Shown piece by piece: positions 37,240 to 46,562 of a stretch of 64,000 nt of DNA (position 1 is the first letter of the stretch; the number at the start of each line of letters is the position of its first letter). Both the position numbers and the translations under genes were made by a program. This DNA is from Bacteroidia bacterium (GTDB lineage: Bacteria > Bacteroidota > Bacteroidia > M30B66), in assembly GCA_018401705.1 (NCBI GenBank), contig JAGYKL010000014.1, forward strand, positions 30,542 to 94,541, read 5' to 3'. Below the pieces are notes generated by a model. The model was not told the DNA's origin, ran no database searches, and worked only from the letters and a program-made list of their open reading frames with translations.

Positions 37240-38169
37240 ATGAAAAAAACAACACTAGTTGTCATATTTACTTTTGTCTTAGCCATTTTGAATGGTCAAG
37301 AGCTATACACCAAATCTTATGGAGATCCGGACAACATTCCTTTAATTTATCTTCATGGTGGGCCAGGTTATAACTCAGTTAATTTTGAAGCTAGTACTGC
37401 CGAAAGATTGTCTAAAGAAGGATATTTTGTGATTGTGTATGACCGGCGTGGAGAAGGTCGAAGTGTAGCCGCTCCCGCGAAGTTCAATTTTGAAGAAAGC
37501 ATAAACGACTTAGTGAATATTTACAAGGCTTTTAACTTGACAAAGGCTAATTTGATTGGTCATAGTTTTGGTGGCATTTTGGCTACAAAATTTGCTGAAG
37601 CTCATCCAGAAAAAGTGAACTCGGTTTTGTTTGTTGGTGCTCCGGTTTCATTGCAGGAGAGTTTTAAAAACATCATCAAGCGCAGCCGCGAAATTTATAC
37701 TGAAAAGGGAGACAGCCTAAATCTTTATTACCTGGCTATGCTTGGGGCAATGGATAAGTCGAGTCTTGAATATAGCTCCTATTGCTTTGCACATGCTATG
37801 CAAAATGGCTTTTATAGTCCCAAGGAACTGAGTGATGAAGCTAAATCAATCTACGCATCTATGGGAAATGACAGTAATGTTGTGAAATACGTTTCTCAAA
37901 TGACTTATGAAGGACCAAAAGGCTTCTGGAAGAACGAGAAATACACAAGCATAGAACTTGCAGAAAGCATGAAAGACCTGATTATGAAGGGAGTTCCATT
38001 TTATGGCATGTACGGCAAAGAAGATGGATTGTATTCACCTAATCAGGTTGCTGAATTTGAATTAATTGCTGGCGAGAAGCACCTAAAATATTACGACAAT
38101 TGCTCACATAGTGTTTTTGTTGACCAACAATCAGCATTTATTGCTGATTTGAAAGCCTGGATTCACTAG
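37240..38169 (+). CDS. secreted alpha/beta hydrolase (proline iminopeptidase-like)
   Basis: 309 residues. A short signal peptide (about 1-19), then YLHGGPGYNS (oxyanion-hole HGGPG), the nucleophile elbow GHSFGG, an acidic residue in YGKEDGLYSP and the catalytic His in NCSHSVFVDQ. The HGGPG motif and overall length suggest an aminopeptidase-like or esterase activity outside the cytoplasm. Substrate unknown. Probably co-transcribed with the OB-fold gene. Confidence 0.86.
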   Translation: MKKTTLVVIFTFVLAILNGQELYTKSYGDPDNIPLIYLHGGPGYNSVNFEASTAERLSKEGYFVIVYDRRGEGRSVAAPAKFNFEESINDLVNIYKAFNLTKANLIGHSFGGILATKFAEAHPEKVNSVLFVGAPVSLQESFKNIIKRSREIYTEKGDSLNLYYLAMLGAMDKSSLEYSSYCFAHAMQNGFYSPKELSDEAKSIYASMGNDSNVVKYVSQMTYEGPKGFWKNEKYTSIELAESMKDLIMKGVPFYGMYGKEDGLYSPNQVAEFELIAGEKHLKYYDNCSHSVFVDQQSAFIADLKAWIH

Positions 38170-38219
38170 AATTTTCTGTTTTATTGTTTCCACTAACGTG
38201 GGATAATAACGCAATTACC

Positions 38220-40118
38220 TTAGAGCTTTCCTGCAATAATTTCTTCCACTACCGTGGGATCAAGAAGCGTGGAGGTGTCACCCAAAGCTGAGATTTCTCC
38301 TTCTGCAACTTTTCTAAGGATACGGCGCATTATTTTTCCTGACCGTGTTTTAGGCAACCCACTAACAAACTGGATTTTATCAGGCTTAGCAATTCTGCCA
38401 ATCTGAGAACTTACAGTTTCGTAAATCTCTTCACGCACATGCTCTTGATTCTCTGGAAGTTTATCGCAAATCACAAAAGCATAAATCCCTTGCCCTTTGA
38501 TATCGTGAGGATAACCCACTACTGCACTTTCAATAACTCCTTTATTCTGATTGATGGCATTTTCTATTTCGGCAGTACCAAAACGGTGACCCGAAACATT
38601 AATTACATCATCTACCCTACCAATAATGCGATATAGACCATTTTCATCGCGCTTTGCGCCATCACCGGTGAAATAGTAGTTTTTATAGGTAGAAAAATAG
38701 GTCAACCTGCATCGTTCATGATCTCCCCAGGTGGTTCTGATCATTGAAGGCCAAGGGAATTTTATTGCCAAATAACCTTCCTCATTATTTGCTTCAATCT
38801 CCTTACCCTCGCCATTTAACAATACTGGTTGAATTCCTGGAAGTGGCAGTCCGGCGTGACTTGGCTTAGAAGGCGTTAATCCTGCGATAGCAGAAATCAT
38901 TATACCGCCAGTTTCGGTTTGCCACCAAGTATCTACAATCGGGCATCTCTCCTTACCTACATGCATATTGTACCAATGCCATGCTTCCTCATTAATTGGT
39001 TCTCCAACAGTCCCTAACACCCTTAAAGTATGAAGATTGTAAGACAAAACATGATCTAAACCACATGCCATCAAAGCTCTAATTGCAGTTGGAGCTGTAT
39101 AGAATAAAGTTACTCTATGCTTATCAATCACACTCCAAAACCGGCCTGCATCAGGGTAAGTTGGAACACCTTCAAACATAAGTGTAGTAATTCCCGACAT
39201 GAGCGGAGCATAAAGCAAATATGTGTGACCTGTTATCCAGCCGATATCGGCTGTGCACCAGTAAATATCATCCTTTTGAACCTGAAATACGTTCTTGAAC
39301 GAATATTCGGCATAAACCGAATATCCACCGCAGGTGTGAACAACCCCTTTGGGCTTTCCTGTAGATCCAGAAGTATATAGAATGAAGAGTGGATCTTCTG
39401 AGTCCATCTCTTCGGCGGGACACCAAAAGGAAACATCTGCCATTTCCTTATGCCACCATAGATCTCTCCCAGATTTCATCTCTGGATCCCAATCTAAATG
39501 ATTGAATACAATAACTTTTTCAACAGATGTGGTTTGCTCAAGAGCCTCATCTACAAGCTTTTTAAGCGACATTTGCTTAGCTCCACGGTTAAGACCATCG
39601 CTGGTAACTACCATTTTACAATTAGAGTCGTTAATTCGGTCTGCAACAGATTGTGCAGAGAATCCAGCAAAAACAACCGAGTGAATAGCTCCAATCCTTG
39701 CGCAAGCAAGTGTTGCAATGGCTAATTCAGGAATCATTGGCATGTATAAACAAACCCTATCTCCTTTCACTATTCCGTTCTTTTTAAGCACGTTAGCAAA
39801 CTTGCACACTTCAGCATGTAATTGGCGATATGTGTACTTCTTAGCCTTTTCTTTAGGTTCATTGGCTTCCCAAATCAAAGCAGTATGATCTCCACGACTT
39901 TCGAGGTGACGATCGAGACAATTCTCGGTTATGTTGAGCTTTCCTCCTACAAACCAGTTAATATCGGGCTTAGTGAAATCCCATTGCAACACTTTATCCC
40001 AAGGTTTTTGCCACTTTAAATGAGAGGAAATATCAGCCCAAAACAATTCGGGATTTTCAACACTGGCTTTATATGCTGCGGCATAGTCGTCACTACTACG
40101 GAATGGCTCTAAACTCAT
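38220..40118 (-). CDS. acs: acetyl-coenzyme A synthetase
   Basis: 632 residues. Complete ANL-family enzyme converting acetate, ATP and CoA to acetyl-CoA. Motifs: YTSGSTGKPKGVVHT (P-loop-like), WWQTETGG, YFTGDGAKRDENG, and the C-terminal catalytic lysine in RSGKIMRR (K595), the position regulated by acetylation in homologues. It starts normally and lies 62 bp from the aldehyde dehydrogenase gene upstream, consistent with acetaldehyde/acetate use. The 3' end has a short imperfect duplicate of its sequence just past the stop. Confidence 0.96.
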   Translation of the reverse strand: MSLEPFRSSDDYAAAYKASVENPELFWADISSHLKWQKPWDKVLQWDFTKPDINWFVGGKLNITENCLDRHLESRGDHTALIWEANEPKEKAKKYTYRQLHAEVCKFANVLKKNGIVKGDRVCLYMPMIPELAIATLACARIGAIHSVVFAGFSAQSVADRINDSNCKMVVTSDGLNRGAKQMSLKKLVDEALEQTTSVEKVIVFNHLDWDPEMKSGRDLWWHKEMADVSFWCPAEEMDSEDPLFILYTSGSTGKPKGVVHTCGGYSVYAEYSFKNVFQVQKDDIYWCTADIGWITGHTYLLYAPLMSGITTLMFEGVPTYPDAGRFWSVIDKHRVTLFYTAPTAIRALMACGLDHVLSYNLHTLRVLGTVGEPINEEAWHWYNMHVGKERCPIVDTWWQTETGGIMISAIAGLTPSKPSHAGLPLPGIQPVLLNGEGKEIEANNEEGYLAIKFPWPSMIRTTWGDHERCRLTYFSTYKNYYFTGDGAKRDENGLYRIIGRVDDVINVSGHRFGTAEIENAINQNKGVIESAVVGYPHDIKGQGIYAFVICDKLPENQEHVREEIYETVSSQIGRIAKPDKIQFVSGLPKTRSGKIMRRILRKVAEGEISALGDTSTLLDPTVVEEIIAGKL

Positions 40119-40180
40119 AAACTTTGATTTTGGAATGGCAATATACTTGATTGCTTATTAATAGCTGATGATGTAAAGTA

Positions 40181-41611
40181 TCATATTACAGCTAATTTCA
40201 CTTCAGCGAATTCTTTCATAGCGTATTTAACGCCTTCTCTACCTAAGCCGCTGGATTTAATTCCGCCGTAAGGCATATGATCTATTCTAAAACCTGGGGC
40301 TGAATTAAGAATCACAGCACCATATTGTAATTGGTGGAATGCTCGCTTAAACAGGTTAATATCATTAGAAAAAATGCCGCATTGTAGTCCATACTTTCCC
40401 GAATTTGCGAGCTTAACAGCGTGGTCGATATTGCGAACTTTTTCAAGTATGGCTACAGGAGCAAATGCTTCTTCGGTAACAATTCGAATAGCTGGGTTTA
40501 CATTTGAAAGTATAGTAGGTGCAAACAGATTTGCTTTATTGTCTAGCACTTGTCCTCCAGATAATAATTCAGCTCCGGTTTTTAATGCTTCGTTAGTCCA
40601 GTCGGCAATTCTATCCATTGCTTCTGAATTAATCATAGGACCATTGATTGTGCTTTCATCAGCTGGATCTCCTGAACGTATATGCGCAGTTTCTGAGAGA
40701 AGTAAATCCTTGAAAACATCAAAAACATCTTCAACAACATAGATTCTTTGTGTAGAAATACAAACCTGTCCGGCATAAAGAAAAGCTCCGTTGGCAATCT
40801 GCTTGGCGGCTTCTTTAAGATCGGCATTTGAATCCACAATTACAGGTGCATTACCTCCAAGCTCAAGTATGACTTTCTTCTTTCCTGCTATCGCTTTCAA
40901 ATGCCAGCCTACACGGTCACTACCAGTAAATGACAAGACTGAGAATCTTGAATCCTGAACGAGTTTTTCAGCTAAAGGGATATCACAAGTAATAACATTC
41001 ACTGCACCTGCCGGAGCTCCAGCTTCAGCAATAAGTCCCGCCAAATTGAGCAAGCTCAATGGACATTGTGGCGGCGCTTTTAGTACGATAGAAGTTCCAA
41101 CGGCTAAAGCCGGGATAATTTTATGAAGAGCCAGATTAAGTGGAAAATTGAAAGGAGTAATCCCAAGCACCGGTCCGGTGGGAAAATATTTTGTAAATGC
41201 TATTCTTTGATCGGCGCCTGTTCCAAACATCGGAACCATTTCTCCGTGGGCATTTCCAAGTTCACGAATGCCAGCATCAATGGTATTAAGACAGCGTTTG
41301 AGTTCGGTTCTGGCATATGAGATAGGTTTTCCTGCCTCAGAAACAATGAGAGCGGCATACCATTCAGAACGCTCTTTGAGAAGTTCTCGAATTTTTCTAA
41401 AAAGCTTAATACGCTCATCAACAGTCCATTGACTGAGCTCCTGAAAAGCTTGAATAGAAGAAGCTACTGCATTTTCGGCATCTGTTTCGGTAATTTGAGG
41501 AACCCGAGCAATAAGCTCTTGAGAATATTTGTCCTTTATAAGGAGTTCTGGTCCCTTTGCATCTTTTACAAATCTATTGGCTATGAAAGGAAACGTTTCG
41601 GGTGAAATCAT
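40181..41611 (-). CDS. NAD(P)-dependent aldehyde dehydrogenase
   Basis: 476 residues. ALDH superfamily enzyme with NFPLNLALHKIIPALAVG (Asn of the oxyanion hole), ILELGGNAPVIV (general-base Glu) and the catalytic cysteine C284 in AGQVCIST. The C-terminus (YGGIKSSGLGREGVKYAM) is typical of the group. Closest in motif pattern to non-phosphorylating GAPDH or related dehydrogenases; exact aldehyde unknown. It is upstream of and likely co-transcribed with acs. Confidence 0.93.
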   Translation of the reverse strand: MISPETFPFIANRFVKDAKGPELLIKDKYSQELIARVPQITETDAENAVASSIQAFQELSQWTVDERIKLFRKIRELLKERSEWYAALIVSEAGKPISYARTELKRCLNTIDAGIRELGNAHGEMVPMFGTGADQRIAFTKYFPTGPVLGITPFNFPLNLALHKIIPALAVGTSIVLKAPPQCPLSLLNLAGLIAEAGAPAGAVNVITCDIPLAEKLVQDSRFSVLSFTGSDRVGWHLKAIAGKKKVILELGGNAPVIVDSNADLKEAAKQIANGAFLYAGQVCISTQRIYVVEDVFDVFKDLLLSETAHIRSGDPADESTINGPMINSEAMDRIADWTNEALKTGAELLSGGQVLDNKANLFAPTILSNVNPAIRIVTEEAFAPVAILEKVRNIDHAVKLANSGKYGLQCGIFSNDINLFKRAFHQLQYGAVILNSAPGFRIDHMPYGGIKSSGLGREGVKYAMKEFAEVKLAVI

Positions 41612-41668
41612 GCATTAAAGCTATAAAAAAGCAGCACGATTAAGGAAAAATCTGACGGAAAAATCTAA

Positions 41669-44600
41669 TTAGCGAATCACTGTTAAGGTTCCTGATTTGG
41701 TAAACCATTGCTTATCTACCCACTGAACTTCTACAATGTATGCAAATACTCCGGCAGGGACTAAACTCCCCATATAAGTTCCATCCCAGGCATCTTCCTG
41801 GCCTTTACCATGAAAGACTTCGACCCCGCGTCGGTCGTATATGTACAAATCAAGATTCAGAATTCCTTCGCCCCAGGCTCTGAAGGACTCATTTAAATTG
41901 TCCTGATTTAAGGTTATTGCTGTTGGCAAATACACCCTAAATGGCTCTCTCAAACAAATTAGCTTCTGGGTTTTTGAATCACAACCGTTTGAGTCGGCAA
42001 CATTTAGTTCTACCATGTATTCTCCATGTGTTTGGTAATCATGATTGGGGTTAACACCTTCTTCATAACCCAAAGTATTTCCATCACCGAACGACCAGGT
42101 ACCAAACACACCTCCGGTGCTAAGGTCAATGAAATTAACTTCCTCAATATCGAAAGGTATGCAATCAAGTGCAGGATTTACAGAAAACTCTGCCTGAACC
42201 AAAGGATAACCGGGAAGACTAATTACTGTATCAACAGCACATCCACTAGAAGTATCTCTAACCGATGCAGTATAACTGAAAGAACTTTGTCCGGGTAATT
42301 GAGTTTGCATTCCATACTCTTCTCCACGCCAAGCAATTACGTAATTTCCACCATGTCCGCCACCAATTTCAGCAAATGCTTCTTCACCAAAACAAGCCGG
42401 GTCACTTAGAAAAACCTCGAAGTCAATTTCCGGTTGAACGGTTATTTCGACCGTATCTCTGAGCAGTGAACAGCCATCTGAAATCCTTACTGTGTATTGA
42501 GTTGTTTGCTGAGGACTTAAAATATGTTGTTGATAAGGAGGTAAATTTTGGTTCCATGTGTAGGTGATAAGTCCGCCATTTCCGCCGTAGGCGTTTACTA
42601 AAACAGAAGTAAAATCGCCAAAGCATAAAGTATCTTTAGAAACGAAAAGTGAATAACCTATTGCCGGACCTACAGTTACCATGGCAGAATCAATTGATTG
42701 ACAAAAGCCAGTGCCAATTTGAGCGACAAGCCAATGTTCACCCTCACCGGCTAGTAAAGGATTAAACTGAAGCGGATCTACCAAGCCTAAACCCGAAATG
42801 GAAGCTGAAGCAGGAGATATTTCAATTGGATAAAGCGTGTCTGTGAAACAAAGAATTCCTCCAGGAACATCGAGGCTTACTTGCCTGTATTCTTCAACAT
42901 TACCCAACAAAGTGTCGCGACAACCATCGGGTGATTCATAAAAGATTTCAGAGCTCCCCTCACCTGCCAAATCTGGATTAAACATGGCTGTATTTTCATC
43001 ATCGATACCAGCTCCGGAGAATGTTCCGCCGGAGGCGAAATCAGGAACAGGAATTTCAATAGACGGCGCAGCTTCACAAACCGAAGGCAAGTCCTCCATA
43101 AAGCCTTGCTGAACAATGAAAATGACAGAATCGGAGCAGGTATTTTCTGTAAAAACTAAAACATGCATTCCATTGCCAGCTAGAGCTGCATTAAAATATG
43201 AATTATCGGGGTCAGAACCATTTTCAACACCAGCACCCGACCAAACTCCTTCCCAAGGATCTGTATCAAGGTTATCACGATTTAATTCAAGGCCTAAATC
43301 ACCCGAACAAAATACCTGAGTTCCTTCGCCAATATTAGTGTAAAACACGAAAATCCGAGAAGTGTCGGTACAACCGTTGGGGTGACTATAAATCAAATCT
43401 GTGTTAAATCCATTTCCTAGGTTAAATCCGGGGTCAAAAATACCTTCCGAACTGACACCATCGCCAATCCAGGTTCCTCCATCGGGAGCAAAATTTTCTA
43501 ATGCATAAGATTCTTGCGTTGGGCAGGCAGTTGAATTCCAACCAGCCCAAATTTCCTTAACATAAACCTCAACATTTTGAGAACAACCGTTTAATCTGTA
43601 TTCAACGGTAATCAAGCCAGCTTCAGTTTCGCCCGGATCAAAAGTCCCCAACAAAGAATCAACGATACCTTCACCGTACCATCTTCCGCCCGGAGGGCTT
43701 AAAGGAAATACCACTGAAGCATCGCTTTGGCAAAGCGTATCCACAAAAACAGGAGTATTCTCAATATCGTCAACGTAAACCGTTAAATCTTCAGAACATC
43801 CATTCACTGAATAAGTTATAATGAATTCACCTTCGGTGGAAGGATTGAAAACTCCGCCCGGCGTGACTTGTGGGCCAGACCATATTCCTCCGACAGGAGA
43901 AAAACTTAAAATTTGAAAGGGAGAAGATCCAGGGCAGGCAGCCTGAGCAAAGCCAGCATCAATAGGCAAAATGGTAATTTGAGTTGATGTAGTGCAGGTT
44001 AAGCTTGGCGAAACTTCATAAATATAGCCCAGAACATTTACTCCAGCCATGGCTGAATCGCCAGTAAATTCACCAGTTTCGGAATCTGTAATTCCATTAC
44101 CGAGCCACTCACCTCCCGCAGGTGTTGCATTAAGTATAAAAGCTGGTTCTGATTGACAAATTGTGCTTGATGCAGGCACATTAGCTGGGGCTGCAACAAA
44201 AATGCTCACTGAGCCGGTAGCCGCAATAGCCGGAGAGGTATCATCAACAGTGAGGGTGATTGTTGAATTTGTGTTTAGGCATGCCTGAACCGGACCTGCA
44301 CCTGAAGCAGGAATTCCGGTCCACGAGTATGTGTAATTTCCATCTCCACCAGTTACTTCAGCAATGATTTCAACACATTCACCAGCGCAAATGCTATCTC
44401 GTGCAGGAATGAGCGTAACTACAATGGGACAATCAACAACGTCAAATTGGTCTTCGGTAATAAACGTCCACAAACTATCGCATGCATCAAGGTAATTGGT
44501 AGTTAGTGATAAGGTGTAGAGTCCACCGAGATTTATGCCTTCGGCAAACGTGAGATTTACTTGAGTGGTGCTATCGCCAATGCAGTTAACTGGGTTTGCA

Positions 44601-45166
44601 GAAGCAATTCCCTGTGGCAGTGGACCGTCGAGTTCAAAAGCTCCGGCATATACAGAATCGCAATGTAAAGGCTTGCTGAGATTAACGATAGCTGTTGAGC
44701 TAGAGCAGGCCGGCACGGGGATAATTGCAGAGATTTGAGGAGGAACTGGGGGGACCACTTCAGTGGTCCACTGAGCTTCCCAACCTGTGCAAGCAACATT
44801 TGCATCAGAAACGAAATGCAAGGTTAAGCAGCCGCTTGAAACGCTCACCGCAGGAGGAGCATCATTACCAGAATATGCTGGTCCAATTTGAGGAAAAGTC
44901 TCATCAGGTCCTGCATGAAATGTGAGCGAATCGAAGCCTACCTCAACGCAGAAGAAGTCAAATGCTAAGGTTAAAGTTCCCGGTGCATCTAAGCAAATAG
45001 TAAAAGTCAGGTCTGTATTGTGCAGATAATCAACACCTTCGCCACCTGAATCATATAAAATTCCCTTACATTCGGTTACGGTAGTATCAGACATATTAAA
45101 TTCTAACTGAGCTTGCAGTTGGAAGCTTAGCAGCAAAAAAGTCAATATGTAAAGGAAATACCTCAT
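41669..45166 (-). CDS. giant secreted CUB/PKD protein with T9SS type B (gliding-motility) C-terminal domain
   Basis: 1165 residues, last gene of a six-gene operon (4-bp overlap with its upstream neighbour). Signal peptide (about 1-19), a CUB-like domain (about 28-135, ECKGILYDSGGEG ... LTLHFVSDANVACTGW), an Ig/PKD-like segment near 255-310 (GGDGNYTYSWTGIPA), then a long series of about 60-70-residue repeats with the motif GG.W.G.G(I/V) ... F(D/N)P (GGEWLGNGI, GGIWSGPQV, GGRWYGEGI, GGTWIGDGV, GGTFSGAGI). A PKD domain follows (about 1010-1070, WSFGDGNTLGYEEG). The C-terminal 85 residues (FRVYLPTAITLNQDNLNESF ... DRRGVEVFHG ... LVPAGVFAYIVE) are a type B T9SS sorting domain. Likely a surface adhesin or scaffold. 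Confidence 0.9.
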   Translation of the reverse strand: MRYFLYILTFLLLSFQLQAQLEFNMSDTTVTECKGILYDSGGEGVDYLHNTDLTFTICLDAPGTLTLAFDFFCVEVGFDSLTFHAGPDETFPQIGPAYSGNDAPPAVSVSSGCLTLHFVSDANVACTGWEAQWTTEVVPPVPPQISAIIPVPACSSSTAIVNLSKPLHCDSVYAGAFELDGPLPQGIASANPVNCIGDSTTQVNLTFAEGINLGGLYTLSLTTNYLDACDSLWTFITEDQFDVVDCPIVVTLIPARDSICAGECVEIIAEVTGGDGNYTYSWTGIPASGAGPVQACLNTNSTITLTVDDTSPAIAATGSVSIFVAAPANVPASSTICQSEPAFILNATPAGGEWLGNGITDSETGEFTGDSAMAGVNVLGYIYEVSPSLTCTTSTQITILPIDAGFAQAACPGSSPFQILSFSPVGGIWSGPQVTPGGVFNPSTEGEFIITYSVNGCSEDLTVYVDDIENTPVFVDTLCQSDASVVFPLSPPGGRWYGEGIVDSLLGTFDPGETEAGLITVEYRLNGCSQNVEVYVKEIWAGWNSTACPTQESYALENFAPDGGTWIGDGVSSEGIFDPGFNLGNGFNTDLIYSHPNGCTDTSRIFVFYTNIGEGTQVFCSGDLGLELNRDNLDTDPWEGVWSGAGVENGSDPDNSYFNAALAGNGMHVLVFTENTCSDSVIFIVQQGFMEDLPSVCEAAPSIEIPVPDFASGGTFSGAGIDDENTAMFNPDLAGEGSSEIFYESPDGCRDTLLGNVEEYRQVSLDVPGGILCFTDTLYPIEISPASASISGLGLVDPLQFNPLLAGEGEHWLVAQIGTGFCQSIDSAMVTVGPAIGYSLFVSKDTLCFGDFTSVLVNAYGGNGGLITYTWNQNLPPYQQHILSPQQTTQYTVRISDGCSLLRDTVEITVQPEIDFEVFLSDPACFGEEAFAEIGGGHGGNYVIAWRGEEYGMQTQLPGQSSFSYTASVRDTSSGCAVDTVISLPGYPLVQAEFSVNPALDCIPFDIEEVNFIDLSTGGVFGTWSFGDGNTLGYEEGVNPNHDYQTHGEYMVELNVADSNGCDSKTQKLICLREPFRVYLPTAITLNQDNLNESFRAWGEGILNLDLYIYDRRGVEVFHGKGQEDAWDGTYMGSLVPAGVFAYIVEVQWVDKQWFTKSGTLTVIR

Positions 45167-45624
45167 TCTCTGACAACTACAATTGGGTCTGTATTAACCA
45201 TTTCGCTCCATGCTCCGTTTTGATCTCTAAGTCGGATATCGAAATTGAGTACCTCTGCATCTCCATTTCCAAGCAAGAAAAGCGTTGGCAATTGAACTCG
45301 CAGAATACCTCTAATAAACAGTGATGTTCCAGCCGGAGCCAGAGGTTTAACATGATAAAAATCGGGAGCGTTTAACCGTGAATCTTTAATTTCAAGATCT
45401 AGTTGATCGGGATTATCGCTGCCTAAATCACCGTTTTGATCTTCGTATTGCAATTCAATAATAACAGAATCTTGAAATTGCACCAGAGTATCAGGCGAAA
45501 TAGAAAGCACTGCAATTACTGGCGCTGCAGCTGGAGGAAGGTTCTCTTCTTTCTTACATGCATCGAGGCTAAAGGCTAATACCGCAAGCAAAACAGTCAG
45601 ATAATAATTAATGAACTTCATCAT
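45163..45624 (-). CDS. small lipoprotein of the six-gene exported operon
   Basis: 153 residues. A lipoprotein signal (YYLTVLLAVLAFSLDAC) precedes a beta-rich, probably Ig-like domain: APVIAVLSISPDTLVQFQD, YEDQNGDLGSDNPDQLDLEI, RLRDQNGAWSEMVNTDPIV. The acidic D-N-D-G repeats suggest calcium sites. It overlaps both neighbours by 4 bp. I do not recognise a named family. Confidence 0.82.
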   Translation of the reverse strand: MMKFINYYLTVLLAVLAFSLDACKKEENLPPAAAPVIAVLSISPDTLVQFQDSVIIELQYEDQNGDLGSDNPDQLDLEIKDSRLNAPDFYHVKPLAPAGTSLFIRGILRVQLPTLFLLGNGDAEVLNFDIRLRDQNGAWSEMVNTDPIVVVRE

Positions 45625-46562
45625 TGACCAATTTGGAATGAATAATAACGCTTGATATATTCAGCACTTGAGGAATTGGGTATTTCGGTAGGTGTTTCGG
45701 CTTCATCCTGAATATAAGCTCTAATAAATCGAGGCGTTGCAGCAGGAATACCAGCCAGACTAATAGTAAACTTTAATCGAAAGTCGGCAGGATTTCCATC
45801 ATAGCCTGTTTCAGAAATAGCATTTACCAGATTCAGATTTTCCTCCGGCGAAGCCGAAAAATCATTCAAAGAAGCCGATACTTTTGCTTTCAAATAAGTA
45901 AGTTGCTCAACAGCAGTTGCATCATCAGTGCAAGCCAGATAAACATCCACCGAAGGTGTACCTATTGGAATTTCAATTGAACCTGTTTGAACATTTCTGG
46001 GAAATGGACTAGTTGAGCCTGTTGGGCTTATAAAAATTCCCCGCAATTGCGGGGGAAGGTTTGATTGCACTGGAGAATTGCCGAAAACATCTTTCGCACC
46101 GGCATTAATCCATGCTTTTACGTTATTGATGTATTCGTCGCGTTTTGCATTCCAATCAGAACCCGGGTCGATTGAAAGTGGCATAATTCCCGATTGTCCA
46201 TCAATATCAGTTAATAGACGTTCAACAAGCACAGAAGCTGATTCATTGCCAGGAACAACCCTAAAATTGAATGAGCCCTGTGGATTGTTCTTTATCACTG
46301 GCTGAAGCACCAGCGTATTGTAAGAGCTTTCAATGGTTCTGAAATCGGGTTCAAAAGTTCCATCATGACAACCTGAGTTTGCGCATGTTGGAGCAAAGAT
46401 AAGCTGATGCAGGCCCGCAATTGAAGTCGGATCAGGCGGAGCTTGTTGATTCGGACCCTTAGAAGTAGTATCAACTACCAAATCATATGGATTAATCTTC
46501 TCTTCTTTCTTACAAGAGAAAAACAAGCAGGCAATAATCATGAAGCCAAGGAGCTCTCTCAT
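45621..46562 (-). CDS. lipoprotein with a CX4CH haem-like motif
   Basis: 313 residues. A lipoprotein signal (MIIACLFFSC) precedes an N-terminal cytochrome-like region: LIFAPTCANSGCHDGTFEPD has CX4CH spacing (CANSGCH) like the 36.2 kb lipoprotein, plus an IMPL Met segment and VKAWINAGAKD end motif. The C-terminal half (about 170-313) is a beta-rich domain. Overlaps the upstream gene by 4 bp (ATGA). Haem binding is a hypothesis from the motif. Confidence 0.83.
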   Translation of the reverse strand: MRELLGFMIIACLFFSCKKEEKINPYDLVVDTTSKGPNQQAPPDPTSIAGLHQLIFAPTCANSGCHDGTFEPDFRTIESSYNTLVLQPVIKNNPQGSFNFRVVPGNESASVLVERLLTDIDGQSGIMPLSIDPGSDWNAKRDEYINNVKAWINAGAKDVFGNSPVQSNLPPQLRGIFISPTGSTSPFPRNVQTGSIEIPIGTPSVDVYLACTDDATAVEQLTYLKAKVSASLNDFSASPEENLNLVNAISETGYDGNPADFRLKFTISLAGIPAATPRFIRAYIQDEAETPTEIPNSSSAEYIKRYYSFQIGQ

